Positions 1-9,499 are shown, numbered from the stretch's first letter. The stretch: 64,000 nt of DNA from Leptospira sp. (GCA_009991425.1 JAACWH010000018.1:62001-126000), one strand, 5' to 3'. The notes: generated from the letters alone by a model not told the origin. Numbers and translations: made by a program.

Positions 1-90
1 GAAAGAAAGTCTTTTGCAGCCCTTACTTCTGACAGTGAATGCTATCGCCAGTGGACTGCGTACAACTGGGTAGAAAAGATTTTGGATTAA
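1..90 (+). CDS. C-terminal end of a protein cut by the window edge
   Basis: An open frame runs from base 1 to a TAA at 88-90 and encodes 29 residues ending in WVEKILD. The start lies outside the window. Nothing in the short tail (rich in aromatic and charged residues) identifies a family. It converges with the leftward gene whose stop is at 100, leaving only 9 bases between them, which fits a real gene end. Function cannot be assigned. Confidence 0.45.
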   Translation, partial: ERKSFAALTSDSECYRQWTAYNWVEKILD

Positions 91-99
91 AATGTTTAT

Positions 100-495
100 T
101 CAGTAGTCGATTTCTCTATTCTGAACCTCTGCCTCTTGGACGAGTTTCTTTTTTAGCTTACGGAGTTTGTCTTTCTTGGACTTTTGAATTTTGGAAATCT
201 TAGAACCTTGGGTTGATCCCTTGCCTAATTTTTTAAGTTCGATGCGTTCGCAAAGAATGGCTCTTGCCTTATAGCGATTTAATCCTTGGGTTCGGTAGAC
301 AGAGCATTTGATCTCTTCCCCACTTGGCTTGTGATTTAGTCTAACGGCTGTCGATACTTTGTTGACATTTTGTCCACCATTTCCAGAGCCTCTGGTGAAA
401 CTCTCATCCAAGTCGGACTCAAGGATTCCTAGATATTTCATTTTATTGCGAAGAGCTAGGAGTTTTTTCTCAGAGACTGGGAAATTAATGTCCAT
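100..495 (-). CDS. GGQ-motif peptide chain release factor-like protein (ribosome rescue type)
   Basis: 131 residues, far shorter than RF1 or RF2 (about 360). It contains only the catalytic RF-1 domain: a GSGNGGQNVNKVST segment near residues 37-50 carries the GGQ tripeptide that promotes peptidyl-tRNA hydrolysis. There is no codon-recognition domain. The C-terminus is a very basic lysine-rich tail, as in the ArfB/ICT1 and MTRFR (C12orf65) families, where the tail enters the empty mRNA channel of stalled ribosomes. The inferred role is codon-independent release of stalled ribosomes. It is the last gene of a leftward run and follows the 549-1244 gene by 53 bases. Whether it is orthologous to ArfB or to the MTRFR branch cannot be decided by eye. 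Confidence 0.8.
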   Translation of the reverse strand: MDINFPVSEKKLLALRNKMKYLGILESDLDESFTRGSGNGGQNVNKVSTAVRLNHKPSGEEIKCSVYRTQGLNRYKARAILCERIELKKLGKGSTQGSKISKIQKSKKDKLRKLKKKLVQEAEVQNREIDY

Positions 496-548
496 AGAAT
501 ATTAGACTAAGAAAAATAAATTAAGAAATGAAAATGAAAGTTTTGTAA

Positions 549-1244
549 CTAGAAACTGGATTCCGTAGTTTCTATTGCTTCAATCTTTCTCTTTAGGTTG
601 GATGCTACTTCATAATTTTCAACAGAGATAGCATTGAATTTCTTTAGGTAAAGACCAACTAATTCATCACCCTGATTGCCTGGAAAATCCAAAGCCTTTT
701 TGAAATTATCCAAATCGTACTGAGGGTGGTTGCTAGAAAATTTTGTTACAATTCGATCTACTTTCATTTGGGTAGCTTCTTTGGCAAGACCAGTCGATTT
801 ACGAAATTCCATAGAGAGATTTGCTAAGGCTTCAATGTAGCCTTCTACGCCTGTGATGTCTTTATCGATATCAGAATGAGGTTTCTTTTCTTTGGATTTA
901 CAGAACTCAACATAACGCATAACAACTTGATTGAAACGTTCCATCTGATCTTGGATATAACGATTTGCTTCTTCTTTATTTTCAGGAAGTTCAAAATCGG
1001 GAAGTCTAGCTATATCGTAGGATTCTAAATTTACATCGATTAATTTCTTCAGTTCATCCATACTAGGAAGAGCAACTGGTGGAAAAGTAACTACAGGAAA
1101 ATTATCTCCCAATTTCAAGAAGCTTACAACTACATTGGAAGCAATAATTCGACCACCCGGCTGAACAGGATTCTCACCAATTACATTGCAATAGAGTATT
1201 AAATTGCCAGTTGGATTTTGTTTTGTACCCTTTTCAAAAATCAT
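549..1244 (-). CDS. hypothetical protein with a UVR-like C-terminal motif
   Basis: 231 residues, no signal peptide, no membrane segment, so probably cytoplasmic. The N-terminal 60 residues are beta-rich and proline-rich; the rest is predicted largely helical and charged. The C-terminal stretch around residues 200-225 ([20 protein letters not shown]) has the spacing of a UVR motif, the short helical hairpin of UvrB, UvrC and ClpC/McsA (E-DYE-AA-LRD-I). This is a visual resemblance only. The gene lies between mrp (gap 63 bases) and the GGQ factor on the same strand, so it is likely in the same transcript. No function is assigned. Confidence 0.6.
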   Translation of the reverse strand: MIFEKGTKQNPTGNLILYCNVIGENPVQPGGRIIASNVVVSFLKLGDNFPVVTFPPVALPSMDELKKLIDVNLESYDIARLPDFELPENKEEANRYIQDQMERFNQVVMRYVEFCKSKEKKPHSDIDKDITGVEGYIEALANLSMEFRKSTGLAKEATQMKVDRIVTKFSSNHPQYDLDNFKKALDFPGNQGDELVGLYLKKFNAISVENYEVASNLKRKIEAIETTESSF

Positions 1245-1307
1245 GTTCGCCCCCTTTACTAACCTAATCTGACTACGAAAAATGCAAGTTTGACAAGCTT
1301 TTTTTCC

Positions 1308-2357
1308 TTAATCCCATTCTGCAATGGAAGTTTGCAGGTTTTTGAGGATTTCACCATAACTTATTGCAATCTTACCATCTTTTTCCTTTAAAGTGACTGG
1401 AAGACCTGATTCCCCTGATTTCATGATATCCAAAGCAATAGGCACTGATCCAAGCACATTAACCTTGAGTGAATCTGCCAATTTTTTCCCACCGCCCTGT
1501 GAAAATATCGCTGAATTATGACCACATTTTGGACAGATAAATTCACTCATATTTTCCACAATTCCCATAACTGGAACCTTCACTTGGGCAAGCATTGCTG
1601 CCGCACGACTTGCATCCAGAAGTGCAACATCCTGTGGTGTAGTGACTAAAACTGCTCCATCTAAATCGATCAATTGGGCTAGCGATAACTGAACATCCCC
1701 TGTACCTGGTGGAAGATCAATGAAAAGAAAATCCAATTCTCCCCAGACCACATCGTATAAAAATTGCTCTACAGCCTTGCCAAGCATGGGGCCTCGCCAA
1801 ACAACAGGTTGGTCATCGTTGATGAGAAAGGAAAAAGAAATAATCTTGATTCCACCTTTTTCAATGGGATAGATTCTATCATCTTCGACTTTCAAGGGAA
1901 CTCTTCCATTGATTCCAAACATTTTGCCTATGGATGGTCCGTAGATATCAGCATCCATAATCCCAACCTTAAGTCCCGCATTCACTGCCGCAGATGCCAA
2001 GTTAGCTGTTACGGTTGATTTTCCCACACCGCCTTTACCTGAGCCAATAGCTATTACTTTCTTTACACCAGGAATTCGATTCCCATCTTCGAGTTTAAAA
2101 TTCTGATCAACTTCAAACTTAATTTTAATCTTTCCAATTCCTTCCATCTTCGCAAGAACCTGTCGAATTTGGGCTTCCAGACCGATCTGCATTCTTCTAT
2201 CTGCATTGGGAGTTTTAATATTGAGATCAATTCCCTCTGCTGTTGGTTGCAAAAGAGAAATCATTCCCAAAGAAACGATATCTTTTTTCAGTTCGGGGTG
2301 CTTTACTTCTACGAGTTTTTTCTGAATTAAATTGAGATCTGGTTTAATTTCTGACAT
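1308..2357 (-). CDS. mrp: Mrp/ApbC-type iron-sulfur cluster carrier ATPase
   Basis: 349 residues in the usual two-part layout: an N-terminal MIP18/DUF59 domain (about residues 8-85) and a ParA/MinD-type P-loop ATPase. The deviant Walker [10 protein letters not shown] is at about 107-115, followed by the DADIYGPS segment and the [13 protein letters not shown] segment typical of Mrp. The CPKCGH motif near residue 270 supplies the CxxC that binds a bridging cluster between two subunits. Known members carry and deliver 4Fe-4S clusters to apo-proteins in the cytoplasm; possible clients here include class I fumarase (29 kb). It starts 10 bases after the metallophosphoesterase stop, indicating an operon. 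Assignment is secure; the client proteins are inference. Confidence 0.93.
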   Translation of the reverse strand: MSEIKPDLNLIQKKLVEVKHPELKKDIVSLGMISLLQPTAEGIDLNIKTPNADRRMQIGLEAQIRQVLAKMEGIGKIKIKFEVDQNFKLEDGNRIPGVKKVIAIGSGKGGVGKSTVTANLASAAVNAGLKVGIMDADIYGPSIGKMFGINGRVPLKVEDDRIYPIEKGGIKIISFSFLINDDQPVVWRGPMLGKAVEQFLYDVVWGELDFLFIDLPPGTGDVQLSLAQLIDLDGAVLVTTPQDVALLDASRAAAMLAQVKVPVMGIVENMSEFICPKCGHNSAIFSQGGGKKLADSLKVNVLGSVPIALDIMKSGESGLPVTLKEKDGKIAISYGEILKNLQTSIAEWD

Positions 2358-2367
2358 GAGGTTTTCC

Positions 2368-3327
2368 TTAAGGGTATATAATACTATTGCTTAGTTCAAA
2401 TTTTTGATTGAGTGAATTGAATATGTAACGCTTAGTATTCCATTTATTATCTTGGTCTTTACTAAAAATATGAAATCCACTCTTATGGTGGTGGTCTGTG
2501 ATTCTAGTGGAAGAAGCGGAATTGATCACATAAAAAGGAACATTTTCATCAGGGTTCTTCACCCAATTTGTATGAAGATGTCCATGGAAATATGCAATAG
2601 GTGGTTTATCTTTTAGTAGTTGAACGATATTCTCTCGATTTCTCATCTTATGGTGATTGGATTCTTGGCGGTCTTTTGGATTCCAAATAGGATGATGGCA
2701 GACTACCATGTACTCACTATCTTTAGACTGCTTCATGATTTCTATAGTTTTAATTGCAACCTTTGGATGTAGTATGCCTTGCGCATTCATTGCAGGCAAA
2801 AGTAGATTGGAATCCCAACCAAATACTTTTATAGTTCCAAATGTCTTCATTCTAAGATAAAGACTGGCTCTGTTGTAATCAAAAGATTCCAACTTCATTC
2901 CTACTTTTTCAATCCCTGGCTCTGTAATTCTCGCTTGGTGGGCTTCCATAGGATTGTTGATTTCAATGGGAACTTTCTCGCCAAGGTATTCAGAGAAATT
3001 CTTTTCAAAATAATCCTCGCTAATTGATTTCTTAGTATAGCGATCGTGGTTACCTGGAATCATAAAAGTTCTATGGTCTAGTATGGGTGATAAAATTTCC
3101 TTTGCAATCTCAAATTCTTTTGGATGAGAGACATTGGTAATATCCCCAGAGATAATCAAGAGATCATAGTCGAGATTCCTGATAGTCTCAACTAATATTT
3201 TATGCTGCATATGCTTCTTTCTTCTACGAAGATAAAAATTCGCATAACCGACTAAAGACTTTCTTCTGAGTGTCAAAGGATTCAAGAGAGTGGGAAAATG
3301 AAGATCTGAAATATGAAGTATTTTCAT
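2368..3327 (-). CDS. calcineurin-like metallophosphoesterase
   Basis: 319 residues carrying all metal-binding blocks of the calcineurin-like phosphoesterase fold in order: HISDLHFP at the N-terminus (D-x-H), SGDITN, PGNHDR, CHHPIW and a C-terminal HGHLHT. These ligands bind a dinuclear metal centre that hydrolyses phosphomono- or phosphodiesters. The closest functional classes are CpdA/Icc-like cyclic nucleotide phosphodiesterases and lipid pyrophosphatases, but the substrate cannot be read from sequence. There is no signal peptide. Its ATG overlaps the TAA of the upstream lipoyl gene (TAATG at 3325-3329 on the minus strand), so the two are probably translationally coupled; mrp follows after 10 bases. 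Confidence 0.88.
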   Translation of the reverse strand: MKILHISDLHFPTLLNPLTLRRKSLVGYANFYLRRRKKHMQHKILVETIRNLDYDLLIISGDITNVSHPKEFEIAKEILSPILDHRTFMIPGNHDRYTKKSISEDYFEKNFSEYLGEKVPIEINNPMEAHQARITEPGIEKVGMKLESFDYNRASLYLRMKTFGTIKVFGWDSNLLLPAMNAQGILHPKVAIKTIEIMKQSKDSEYMVVCHHPIWNPKDRQESNHHKMRNRENIVQLLKDKPPIAYFHGHLHTNWVKNPDENVPFYVINSASSTRITDHHHKSGFHIFSKDQDNKWNTKRYIFNSLNQKFELSNSIIYP

Positions 3328-3575
3328 TACACTGGAATAGAAAGTCTACCGAGAATGTCCCCTTTTTTCACCTGGGAGCCTTCCTGAAAAAGTATCTCAG
3401 TTAAAACTCCATCCATTGGTGATTCTATAGGGAAGGATGCTTTGTCAGTTACCAATTCTAAAATTTCATCTCCTTCAGATACAGATTCCCCTTGCTTAAG
3501 ATACCATTTTACAAGTTCGATTTTGTCAGAATCTCCGAGATCGGGTGTTTTTAGATCGAAAGTTCTTTTTTCCAT
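3327..3575 (-). CDS. stand-alone lipoyl/biotinyl attachment-domain protein
   Basis: From the ATG at 3575 the product is 82 residues and consists of a single lipoyl-type hammerhead domain. The lysine in ELVTDKASFPIESP is in the exposed turn where lipoate is normally attached (DKA, as in dihydrolipoyl acyltransferases); the second half repeats the glycine-rich turn (VKKGDILGRL). An upstream in-frame GTG at 3620 would add 15 residues with no domain content; the ATG at 3575 has an AGAAAG ribosome site 6 bases away and is preferred. No E2 catalytic domain follows, so it is a free carrier domain or a scaffold. It heads the leftward operon with the metallophosphoesterase and mrp. Confidence 0.78.
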   Translation of the reverse strand: MEKRTFDLKTPDLGDSDKIELVKWYLKQGESVSEGDEILELVTDKASFPIESPMDGVLTEILFQEGSQVKKGDILGRLSIPV

Positions 3576-3644
3576 AGCGCTTTCTAATTTTCCTTGCTTT
3601 ATAGGGCAATTTTGTGACACTGAACTGGAAAGAATCTTTTTTTT

Positions 3645-4484
3645 ATGCTATCTGAAAAAAAAATGTACCAAGGCGAAGAAATCCTATCACATCTCGAAGA
3701 GATCACTAAGCGAAATTTTTTACATTTTGAACTTAGAGGTTTGACTAAACCAACTCGTGATATTCTAAATGAAGTTATCCAAGGATTACTTACTCGAATT
3801 GATGCCAATCCGCTTGCATCTTTCCATCTTTTCAGTGGTTTGATGGAAGCCTTGTTAAATGCCGTAAAGGGAAACCTGCGTCATATTATTTTCAAAGATG
3901 AACTTTTTCAAAAAATATATAGCTCTAAGGAAACTGAATCTAGACAAGAAGCAGAAGAACTGCTCAATGTTATTTTAGATACAAGTCCACTGCGCGATGC
4001 AATGCAGAGATATGTTGTCCCTGAGAAGTTAAAGAAAACAGTTCAAAAGATACTTCAATTGCAAGATAAGACCCGTACCCGCAAAATCAATCTTTCTGAA
4101 CCTGAAATATCATTTATGCATGAAGTGAAAGATAAGATTACAAAGAATGATCAAAAGATCTCCATGAAAATAAAGATTTCTGACAAAGAACTTTATATTC
4201 GGATTCGAAATGATGCTCCCATACTGGGTTTAGATTATAAACGAATCGAAGCCTCTCGCGAGAAGCATGCAGTTCTCGCTAGTGAAGGAAGGTCTACTGA
4301 ATTTTTCAGACCTGACTTCTTAGATGAGAAAGAATCAGCTGGATTTGGAATTGCAATGATTGATGAAGGATTTTATAATATGGGAATTGACCCAATTGAG
4401 AATTTTACAATTGTAACAAGCAATCACACTACAACAGCATACTTGACCTATCCAATTGAAGCACTCCAAAAAATGGATTTCTAA
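3645..4484 (+). CDS. degenerate GHKL (histidine-kinase-like) ATPase-fold protein
   Basis: 279 residues, no signal peptide or membrane segment. Several blocks resemble the GHKL ATP-binding fold: an N-box-like GLMEALLNAVKGNLRH (about residues 66-81), a G1-like IRIRNDAPI (about 186-194), a G2-like ESAGFGIAMI and a terminal TTTAYLTYP like the last strand. About 100 charged, helical residues are inserted between the N-box and G1, where kinases have much less. No phospho-acceptor histidine domain is present. It could bind ATP, act as an anti-sigma-type kinase or be a non-catalytic relative. It is transcribed toward pabBC, whose frame begins directly after its TAA. Function unknown. Confidence 0.7.
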   Translation: MLSEKKMYQGEEILSHLEEITKRNFLHFELRGLTKPTRDILNEVIQGLLTRIDANPLASFHLFSGLMEALLNAVKGNLRHIIFKDELFQKIYSSKETESRQEAEELLNVILDTSPLRDAMQRYVVPEKLKKTVQKILQLQDKTRTRKINLSEPEISFMHEVKDKITKNDQKISMKIKISDKELYIRIRNDAPILGLDYKRIEASREKHAVLASEGRSTEFFRPDFLDEKESAGFGIAMIDEGFYNMGIDPIENFTIVTSNHTTTAYLTYPIEALQKMDF

Positions 4485-6341
4485 ATTATAGAACTTTTCT
4501 TTGAAGATACAAAGACTTCAGCAGGTAGAACCGAAAGATTAGAATTTTCTAATCCCTTAGAGATATTTTCTCCTAAAACCCCTGAAGAATTCTACCGTGA
4601 TCTAAAAGCTTTAGAAACAATTTACCACTCTAAGAAATACTACATTGCTGGTTTCGTAAGTTACGAAGCTGGTTATTTCTTAGAAGAGAAGTTCGCATCG
4701 CTTCGCAAAAATTTCTATCCCAAATCAATCTTTCATCTTTCTGTCTACGACAAAGCGATTCGAACAAATTTCAAAACTATAAGGCAGCCTATTGCTAATT
4801 CAATTCATAAGGTAGAATTCGGAATTCAGGAAGAAGATTACAATGCAAAATTAGCTTTCATTCAAAACTATTTAAATTCGGGTGATAGCTACCAAATCAA
4901 TTTCACCTTTCCTGTAAAATTCCAAACGAACTTAAGCTCAATCGACTTATTCAATTACCTTCAATCTAGGCAATCTGTGGCATACTCCGCCTATATGGAT
5001 TTAGGTGAGTCGCAAATACTTTGTATTTCTCCAGAACTTTTCCTCCAATTTAAGAATGGATGCGTTTTTTCTAAGCCAATGAAAGGTACAGCAAAACGCT
5101 CTGTACTTCCAGAGATAGATGAATGGATTGTTCATTCTTTGCAGCATTCTGAAAAAAATCGAGCTGAGAATCTTATGATCACAGATTTGATTCGAAATGA
5201 TCTTGGCAAATTTTCAGATCTTGGCTCGGTAAAAGTTCTTTCCTTATTTGATGTAGAAACATTTGAAAGCATACACCAAATGACAAGTTCCATTGAAGCT
5301 AAATTGCAAGATCAGTATTCCTTCTGGGATGTATTTTGGGGAATGTTTCCCTGTGGTTCAGTAACTGGAGCACCTAAGATTCGTTCAATGGAGATTATAA
5401 ATACTTTAGAATTGCAAGAGCGTGGAATTTACACAGGAAGTCTTGGTTATTTTGCACCCAAGGGCTCAGACGATTTAAGTCAGTGGAATATAGGAATACG
5501 TACTATAGAATACAACCAAGGAAATTGTAAAATGGGTATAGGATCAGGTATAACTATTGAGTCTAATGCCCAAGAAGAATGGCAGGAATGCTTTAGCAAA
5601 CTTCGGTTTATTGGTAATAATTTAGAAGATCAATCAAGTAAGCTGATTCAAAATTCAATAGAAAATATTAAACTTCCTATCGCCAATGAAGAAGATTGGA
5701 TCACTGATGATTTTAAAGTTTTCGAAAGTATAGCTTGGACAGGAGAGAAATTCAAGCTCTTAGAATACCATAAATCCCGAATTTTAAAATCAGCAAAATA
5801 CTTTGGCATACCCTTCTCTGCTGATAAATGGATATCTCACCTAATTGATTTTATCCAAGACAAGTTTGGTCAATCCGGTAGGATAAAATATAATTTGTAC
5901 AAGGACGGATCTTTTAAAATTATATTTTTTCCTATGAACCTGCCTAAAGCAAAAAGATCCCAAGGAACTATTCTAAATAAAATAAAAATCTCTGAAATGG
6001 CAACTCATAGTGAGACACTCTATCTATACCATAAGACGAGCTATCGAAAGATATACGATGTTGCTTACAAAAATAGAAAAGATTATTACGATGTACTTTT
6101 TCTCAATGAAAGTAACGAACTAACGGAATCCTGCGTTCATAATTTATTTCTTAAAATAGATGGAACCTATTACACGCCAAGTATTGATTCAGGTTTACTA
6201 CGAGGAACTCTAAGAGAATACTGCCTAAAGAAATTTCCTAGATGGTTCCAAGAAAAAGTTCTTGTTCTAGAAGATTTGCAAAAGGCAGATCGAATAATTC
6301 TTGGAAATTCTGTCCGTGGATTTAGAGAATGTATTTGCTAA
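4485..6341 (+). CDS. pabB: fused aminodeoxychorismate synthase component I and aminodeoxychorismate lyase (PabB-PabC)
   Basis: The frame is open from the codon after the upstream stop and gives about 618 residues. The N-terminal part shows PabB marks: [24 protein letters not shown] (chorismate-binding domain), the catalytic-lysine block KPMKGTAKR, and [12 protein letters not shown]. The C-terminal 210 residues are a PLP fold-type IV lyase (PabC) with YHKTSYR (PLP lysine) and [13 protein letters not shown]. Together they convert chorismate to 4-aminobenzoate for folate; the amidotransferase PabA is not in the window. There is no in-frame ATG, GTG or TTG before the GTG at 4977, which would delete about 164 conserved residues. 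ATT at 4485 is the best candidate start, with a weak TGGA seven bases before it. The last 20 bases overlap the end of convergent hslU. Confidence 0.88.
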   Translation: MIELFFEDTKTSAGRTERLEFSNPLEIFSPKTPEEFYRDLKALETIYHSKKYYIAGFVSYEAGYFLEEKFASLRKNFYPKSIFHLSVYDKAIRTNFKTIRQPIANSIHKVEFGIQEEDYNAKLAFIQNYLNSGDSYQINFTFPVKFQTNLSSIDLFNYLQSRQSVAYSAYMDLGESQILCISPELFLQFKNGCVFSKPMKGTAKRSVLPEIDEWIVHSLQHSEKNRAENLMITDLIRNDLGKFSDLGSVKVLSLFDVETFESIHQMTSSIEAKLQDQYSFWDVFWGMFPCGSVTGAPKIRSMEIINTLELQERGIYTGSLGYFAPKGSDDLSQWNIGIRTIEYNQGNCKMGIGSGITIESNAQEEWQECFSKLRFIGNNLEDQSSKLIQNSIENIKLPIANEEDWITDDFKVFESIAWTGEKFKLLEYHKSRILKSAKYFGIPFSADKWISHLIDFIQDKFGQSGRIKYNLYKDGSFKIIFFPMNLPKAKRSQGTILNKIKISEMATHSETLYLYHKTSYRKIYDVAYKNRKDYYDVLFLNESNELTESCVHNLFLKIDGTYYTPSIDSGLLRGTLREYCLKKFPRWFQEKVLVLEDLQKADRIILGNSVRGFRECIC

Positions 6342-7761
6342 GATCCTTATCTTCTACTATCTCTTGCAATTTATTACGAACAAATTGTTCATCCACATGA
6401 ACTTTCTTATCATCAGGCGCTAGATCAGGAGCATCAAAGGAAATATCTTCTAGAAGTTTCTCCATGATAGTATTCAATCTTCTAGCACCTATATTCTCAT
6501 TCTTTTCATTCATCTCGAAAGCAAGTCTAGCAATCTCTGCAATTCCATCAGTCGCAAAAACCAATTCTACACCTTCTGTTCCCAGAAGTGCCTCATACTG
6601 ACGAGTCAGTGAAGACTTGGTTGCTGTGAGGATCTTTACAAAATCATCCATAGAAAGTTTTTCTAATTCAACTCGAATCGGAAACCTTCCCTGCATTTCG
6701 GGAATCAAATCGGATGGCTTGGACATATGGAAGGCACCAGCCGCTATAAAAAGTATATGATCTGTCTTAATCGGACCAAGCTTAGTGCTAACAGTTGCTC
6801 CCTCAACAATAGGAAGTAAGTCTCTTTGAACACCTTCTCTGGAAACATCCGCACCGGCTCTGGATTCTCTACCTGCTATTTTATCAATTTCATCCAAGAA
6901 AATAATTCCCATCTCTTCGACACGCTTCTTAGCTTCTGATTGAACCTTATCCGGATCGAGTAGTTTGTCTGCTTCTTGGTCAGAAAGAGATTGGAAGGCA
7001 TCTTTAACTTTCATTTTTTTCTTTTTAGATTTCTTGGGCATTAGGTCGCCAAGAACATTTTGCAGTTGGTTATCTAAGTCTTCCATATTCCCTGCTCCAA
7101 AAACTTGAAGCATGGGCATTCCAGTTCCTGTAGACTGGGGAATGTCAATCTCTACTTCATGATCATCCAATTTGCCTGCTTTTAGTTTATTGCGCATCAT
7201 CTCACGACTAGCCACATAGCGAGCATTAGGATCTTCGGGACTATCCTGAAATCCTATAGGAGATGAAGCTGGAGAAAGATTGGAATTCGCACCCGATTGA
7301 TTGGCAGCCGAAGTTGGTGGTGCAGGAAGTAAGATATCAAGCAGCAATTCCTCAGCTTTTTCTCTTGCCTTATCAGTAACGCGTTCTTTGAATTCCTGCT
7401 TCACCATATTTAAAGAAATATTAGCTAAATCACGAATCATAGATTCTACGTCTCGACCAACATAACCAACTTCTGTATATTTGGTAGCTTCTACCTTTAT
7501 AAAAGGAGCTCCACATAACTTAGACAGACGTCTTGCTATTTCAGTCTTACCCACTCCTGTAGGCCCAATCATAATTATATTCTTAGGATAGACTTCCTCT
7601 TTCATTTCAGCATCTAGCTTTCTACGTCTTGTTCTATTTCGAAGAGCAATTGCCACTGCACGCTTAGCGTTCTTCTGACCTATAATATGTTCATCTAATT
7701 TTTCTACAGTTTCTCTGGGCGTTAATTCGATTTCGTTAGGATGTATTTCGTTTTGTTCCAT
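6322..7761 (-). CDS. hslU: HslU, ATPase subunit of the HslVU protease
   Basis: 479 residues. The N-terminus ([17 protein letters not shown]) and Walker [10 protein letters not shown] are typical HslU. Also seen are the pore-loop segment [16 protein letters not shown], a Walker [13 protein letters not shown] and the C-terminal DLSKYIL tail, whose last residues insert into HslV to activate it. The intermediate domain (about residues 125-270) is long, with a proline/serine-rich and a lysine-rich stretch, explaining the extra length over E. coli (443). It unfolds proteins in the cytoplasm and feeds them to HslV. It follows hslV by 30 bases. Its 3' end overlaps convergent pabBC by 20 bases. Confidence 0.96.
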   Translation of the reverse strand: MEQNEIHPNEIELTPRETVEKLDEHIIGQKNAKRAVAIALRNRTRRRKLDAEMKEEVYPKNIIMIGPTGVGKTEIARRLSKLCGAPFIKVEATKYTEVGYVGRDVESMIRDLANISLNMVKQEFKERVTDKAREKAEELLLDILLPAPPTSAANQSGANSNLSPASSPIGFQDSPEDPNARYVASREMMRNKLKAGKLDDHEVEIDIPQSTGTGMPMLQVFGAGNMEDLDNQLQNVLGDLMPKKSKKKKMKVKDAFQSLSDQEADKLLDPDKVQSEAKKRVEEMGIIFLDEIDKIAGRESRAGADVSREGVQRDLLPIVEGATVSTKLGPIKTDHILFIAAGAFHMSKPSDLIPEMQGRFPIRVELEKLSMDDFVKILTATKSSLTRQYEALLGTEGVELVFATDGIAEIARLAFEMNEKNENIGARRLNTIMEKLLEDISFDAPDLAPDDKKVHVDEQFVRNKLQEIVEDKDLSKYIL

Positions 7762-7791
7762 TAATTATATTAGACTCTTTATATAAAATTT

Positions 7792-8346
7792 CTATTCTAT
7801 GACTTCTACAGTCAGTGAATGATTGGTATAAATACAGATATCAGCTGCAATCTTCATAGCTTTATCTACGATATCTTTCGCATCAAATTCTGTATTTTCA
7901 TATAAGGCTCTAGCTGCAGAAAGTGCATAATTGCCACCTGAACCGATAGCTAGAACTCCATCATCGGGAGATATAACATCTCCTGTTCCAGAAATTAAAA
8001 AGGATTCTGTAGCATCAGCAACGATGAGCAGTGCTTCCAGACGTCGTAGCATACGATCTGTTCGCCATTCTCTTGCCATTTCTACTGCAGCTCGAGACAA
8101 GGAGCCATTGTACTCAATAATTTTTTTCTCAAATAACTCAAATAAGGTGAAGGCATCAGCGGCTGAACCCGCAAAACCTGAGGCAATCTTTCCGTTGAAT
8201 AATTTTCTTACTTTTTTGGCAGAATGCTTCATAACAGTCTGACCCATGGAGACCTGACCGTCTCCTCCAATTGCTACCTTACCATTTTTACGAACACAGA
8301 GTATGGTGGTGGATCGAAATTTTCTATCCTCTGTCCAATTTTGCAT
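7792..8346 (-). CDS. hslV: HslV, threonine protease subunit of HslVU
   Basis: From the ATG at 8346 the product is 184 residues. A short propeptide (12 residues) precedes the catalytic threonine in [13 protein letters not shown]; the [14 protein letters not shown] and [17 protein letters not shown] blocks are diagnostic. An upstream in-frame start at 8394 would add 16 residues inside xerC; the 8346 ATG is preferred because it keeps a short propeptide and has a GGAAGG about 10 bases upstream. It forms the double-hexamer proteolytic core that HslU activates. Its 5' end overlaps the last 23 bases of xerC, and hslU follows, the same order as codV-clpQ-clpY in Bacillus. Confidence 0.94.
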   Translation of the reverse strand: MQNWTEDRKFRSTTILCVRKNGKVAIGGDGQVSMGQTVMKHSAKKVRKLFNGKIASGFAGSAADAFTLFELFEKKIIEYNGSLSRAAVEMAREWRTDRMLRRLEALLIVADATESFLISGTGDVISPDDGVLAIGSGGNYALSAARALYENTEFDAKDIVDKAMKIAADICIYTNHSLTVEVIE

Positions 8347-9262
8347 GAGGGTGTGCCTTCCTATAAATCTCTTTGAGTTTATCTTTGGATACACTGAGAT
8401 AAACTTGAGTACTAGATAAGGAAGAATGGCCTAGGAGTTCTTGGACCGCACGAATGTCTGCACCAGCATCTAAAAGATCAGTTGCAAATGTATGACGAAA
8501 TTTATGCGGAGTCACAGATTTCTCAAAACCCATAGCCTTCCTTCTCTCGTTCAAGATATATCTTACGCCTCTGGTGGTAAGTTTTTTTCCACGTTGGTTG
8601 AGAAAAATTTCTTCTTCCTTGGATTCGCCTCTAATCTCTAAATATTCATTCAGAGCAAGCTCAGCCTCAACACCTAAGTATACGAAACGTTCCTTTTTTC
8701 TTTTTCCTAAAACTTTGATTGTTTTGGAATCTCGAGAAAGATCTGAAATTTTCACATTCACTAATTCGAAAACTCTCATTCCTGATGAATAGAGAATTTC
8801 TAAAATAGCTCTGTCTCGTTTTTCTAGAACAGGAGAGGCTTCCTGATTGTCGTATTCCAAAATTTCTTCGGTTTCCCCTGGCTTAAATGCCTTTGGTAAG
8901 CGAGTCTTCGTCTTAGGGAAGTTAATGGAAAGTATAGGATTAGATGGAATGATATCTTTTTGAAACAAACAACGATAAAACGTTCGAAGACTAGAAAGCT
9001 TTCTAGTCTGGGTGATTTTATCTAAATTCTTCTTCTTGGAGAGTTCAGAAAAATAAGAACGTATATCTACGACTTCAATTTCCAAATATTCAATTTCTTC
9101 TCTGTGACAGAAATCTAAGAAAAATTTCAAATCTCTCAGGTATGCCGACTGTGTGTGTAGGGAATAATTTTTCTCAATATCAAGGTATACTTGGAAAATT
9201 TTAATGGAACTTTTCATAGATTCAGAAAAATATTCAGGAAAAAAGACTTCTAATTCACTCAA
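8324..9262 (-). CDS. xerC: XerC-type tyrosine recombinase
   Basis: 312 residues: a SAM-like core-binding N-terminal domain and a C-terminal phage-integrase-type catalytic domain. Catalytic residues are visible as [13 protein letters not shown] (Arg), [10 protein letters not shown] (Lys region), [13 protein letters not shown] (His-x-x-Arg), [16 protein letters not shown] (His and nucleophilic Tyr). It resolves chromosome dimers at dif with XerD (49967-50875). Being immediately upstream of hslVU, as CodV is in Firmicutes, supports the XerC rather than XerD call. The product is about 12 residues longer than E. coli XerC. The gene starts a leftward xerC-hslV-hslU operon with an overlap at the xerC/hslV junction. 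Confidence 0.9.
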   Translation of the reverse strand: MSELEVFFPEYFSESMKSSIKIFQVYLDIEKNYSLHTQSAYLRDLKFFLDFCHREEIEYLEIEVVDIRSYFSELSKKKNLDKITQTRKLSSLRTFYRCLFQKDIIPSNPILSINFPKTKTRLPKAFKPGETEEILEYDNQEASPVLEKRDRAILEILYSSGMRVFELVNVKISDLSRDSKTIKVLGKRKKERFVYLGVEAELALNEYLEIRGESKEEEIFLNQRGKKLTTRGVRYILNERRKAMGFEKSVTPHKFRHTFATDLLDAGADIRAVQELLGHSSLSSTQVYLSVSKDKLKEIYRKAHPHAKLDRG

Positions 9263-9298
9263 ATGGGGGCTCCTAAGCTGCTCTTCCCTTCTAGTATC

Positions 9299-9322
9299 GG
9301 CTAGGAATTTTTTCCCCTAGCC
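9299..9322. other. hairpin in the xerC-recA intergenic region
   Basis: GGCTAGG at 9299-9305 pairs perfectly with CCTAGCC at 9316-9322 around a 10-base loop. It lies 37 bases upstream of the xerC start and 235 bases upstream of recA. It lacks a T-run on the correct side of either strand, so it is not a standard terminator. It may be part of the xerC leader or an operator. The rest of the 294-base gap is A+T-rich and holds no other gene. Confidence 0.4.
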
Positions 9323-9325
9323 ATA

Positions 9326-9398
9326 AAAAAAACTCTATACATGTACTAAGGTAGTATTAGATTTGAAAAAAATAAAGAGACATAGAAAAAAACTCTAT
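9326..9398. repeat. 13-base direct repeat upstream of recA
   Basis: The sequence AAAAAAACTCTAT occurs at 9326-9338 and again, identical, at 9386-9398, exactly 60 bases apart. The copies lie in the recA/xerC divergent promoter region. Part of the match is an A-run and therefore weak evidence; the CTCTAT end gives it some specificity. Function unknown. Confidence 0.35.
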
Positions 9399-9478
9399 TT
9401 CTCTGGTTTTTGTCCTGGTATATTGTTAGGATAGTAGTTGTAAAGGGACATAACTTGCTGCTCACCCCCAAGAATGGA

Positions 9479-9499
9479 ATTTTTCGAAAAATATTCGAA
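9479..9499. promoter_or_regulatory. palindromic TTCGAA pair, possible recA (SOS-type) operator
   Basis: Bases 9479-9492 form a perfect 14-base palindrome (ATTTTTCGAAAAAT). A second TTCGAA at 9494-9499 follows the first (9483-9488) after 5 bases. The pair sits 58 bases upstream of the recA ATG, where an SOS repressor would be expected to act. It does not match the E. coli (CTGT-N8-ACAG), Bacillus (GAAC-N4-GTTC) or described Leptospira interrogans (TTTG-N5-CAAA) LexA boxes. The operator role is inference. Confidence 0.4.

Noticed and set aside
1764..2018. Rightward frame opposite mrp, and many similar frames opposite other genes
   Set aside because: They lie antisense to well-identified genes and encode no recognisable protein.
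4977..4979. GTG 4977 as the true start of pabBC
   Set aside because: It would remove the conserved PabB N-terminus and part of the chorismate-binding domain, which are encoded in frame upstream.
8324..9262. Tyrosine recombinase as a sign of a phage or integrative element
   Set aside because: It is next to hslVU as in the codV-clpQ-clpY cluster, with no attachment repeats or phage genes; the second one at 49967 is likewise XerD-like.
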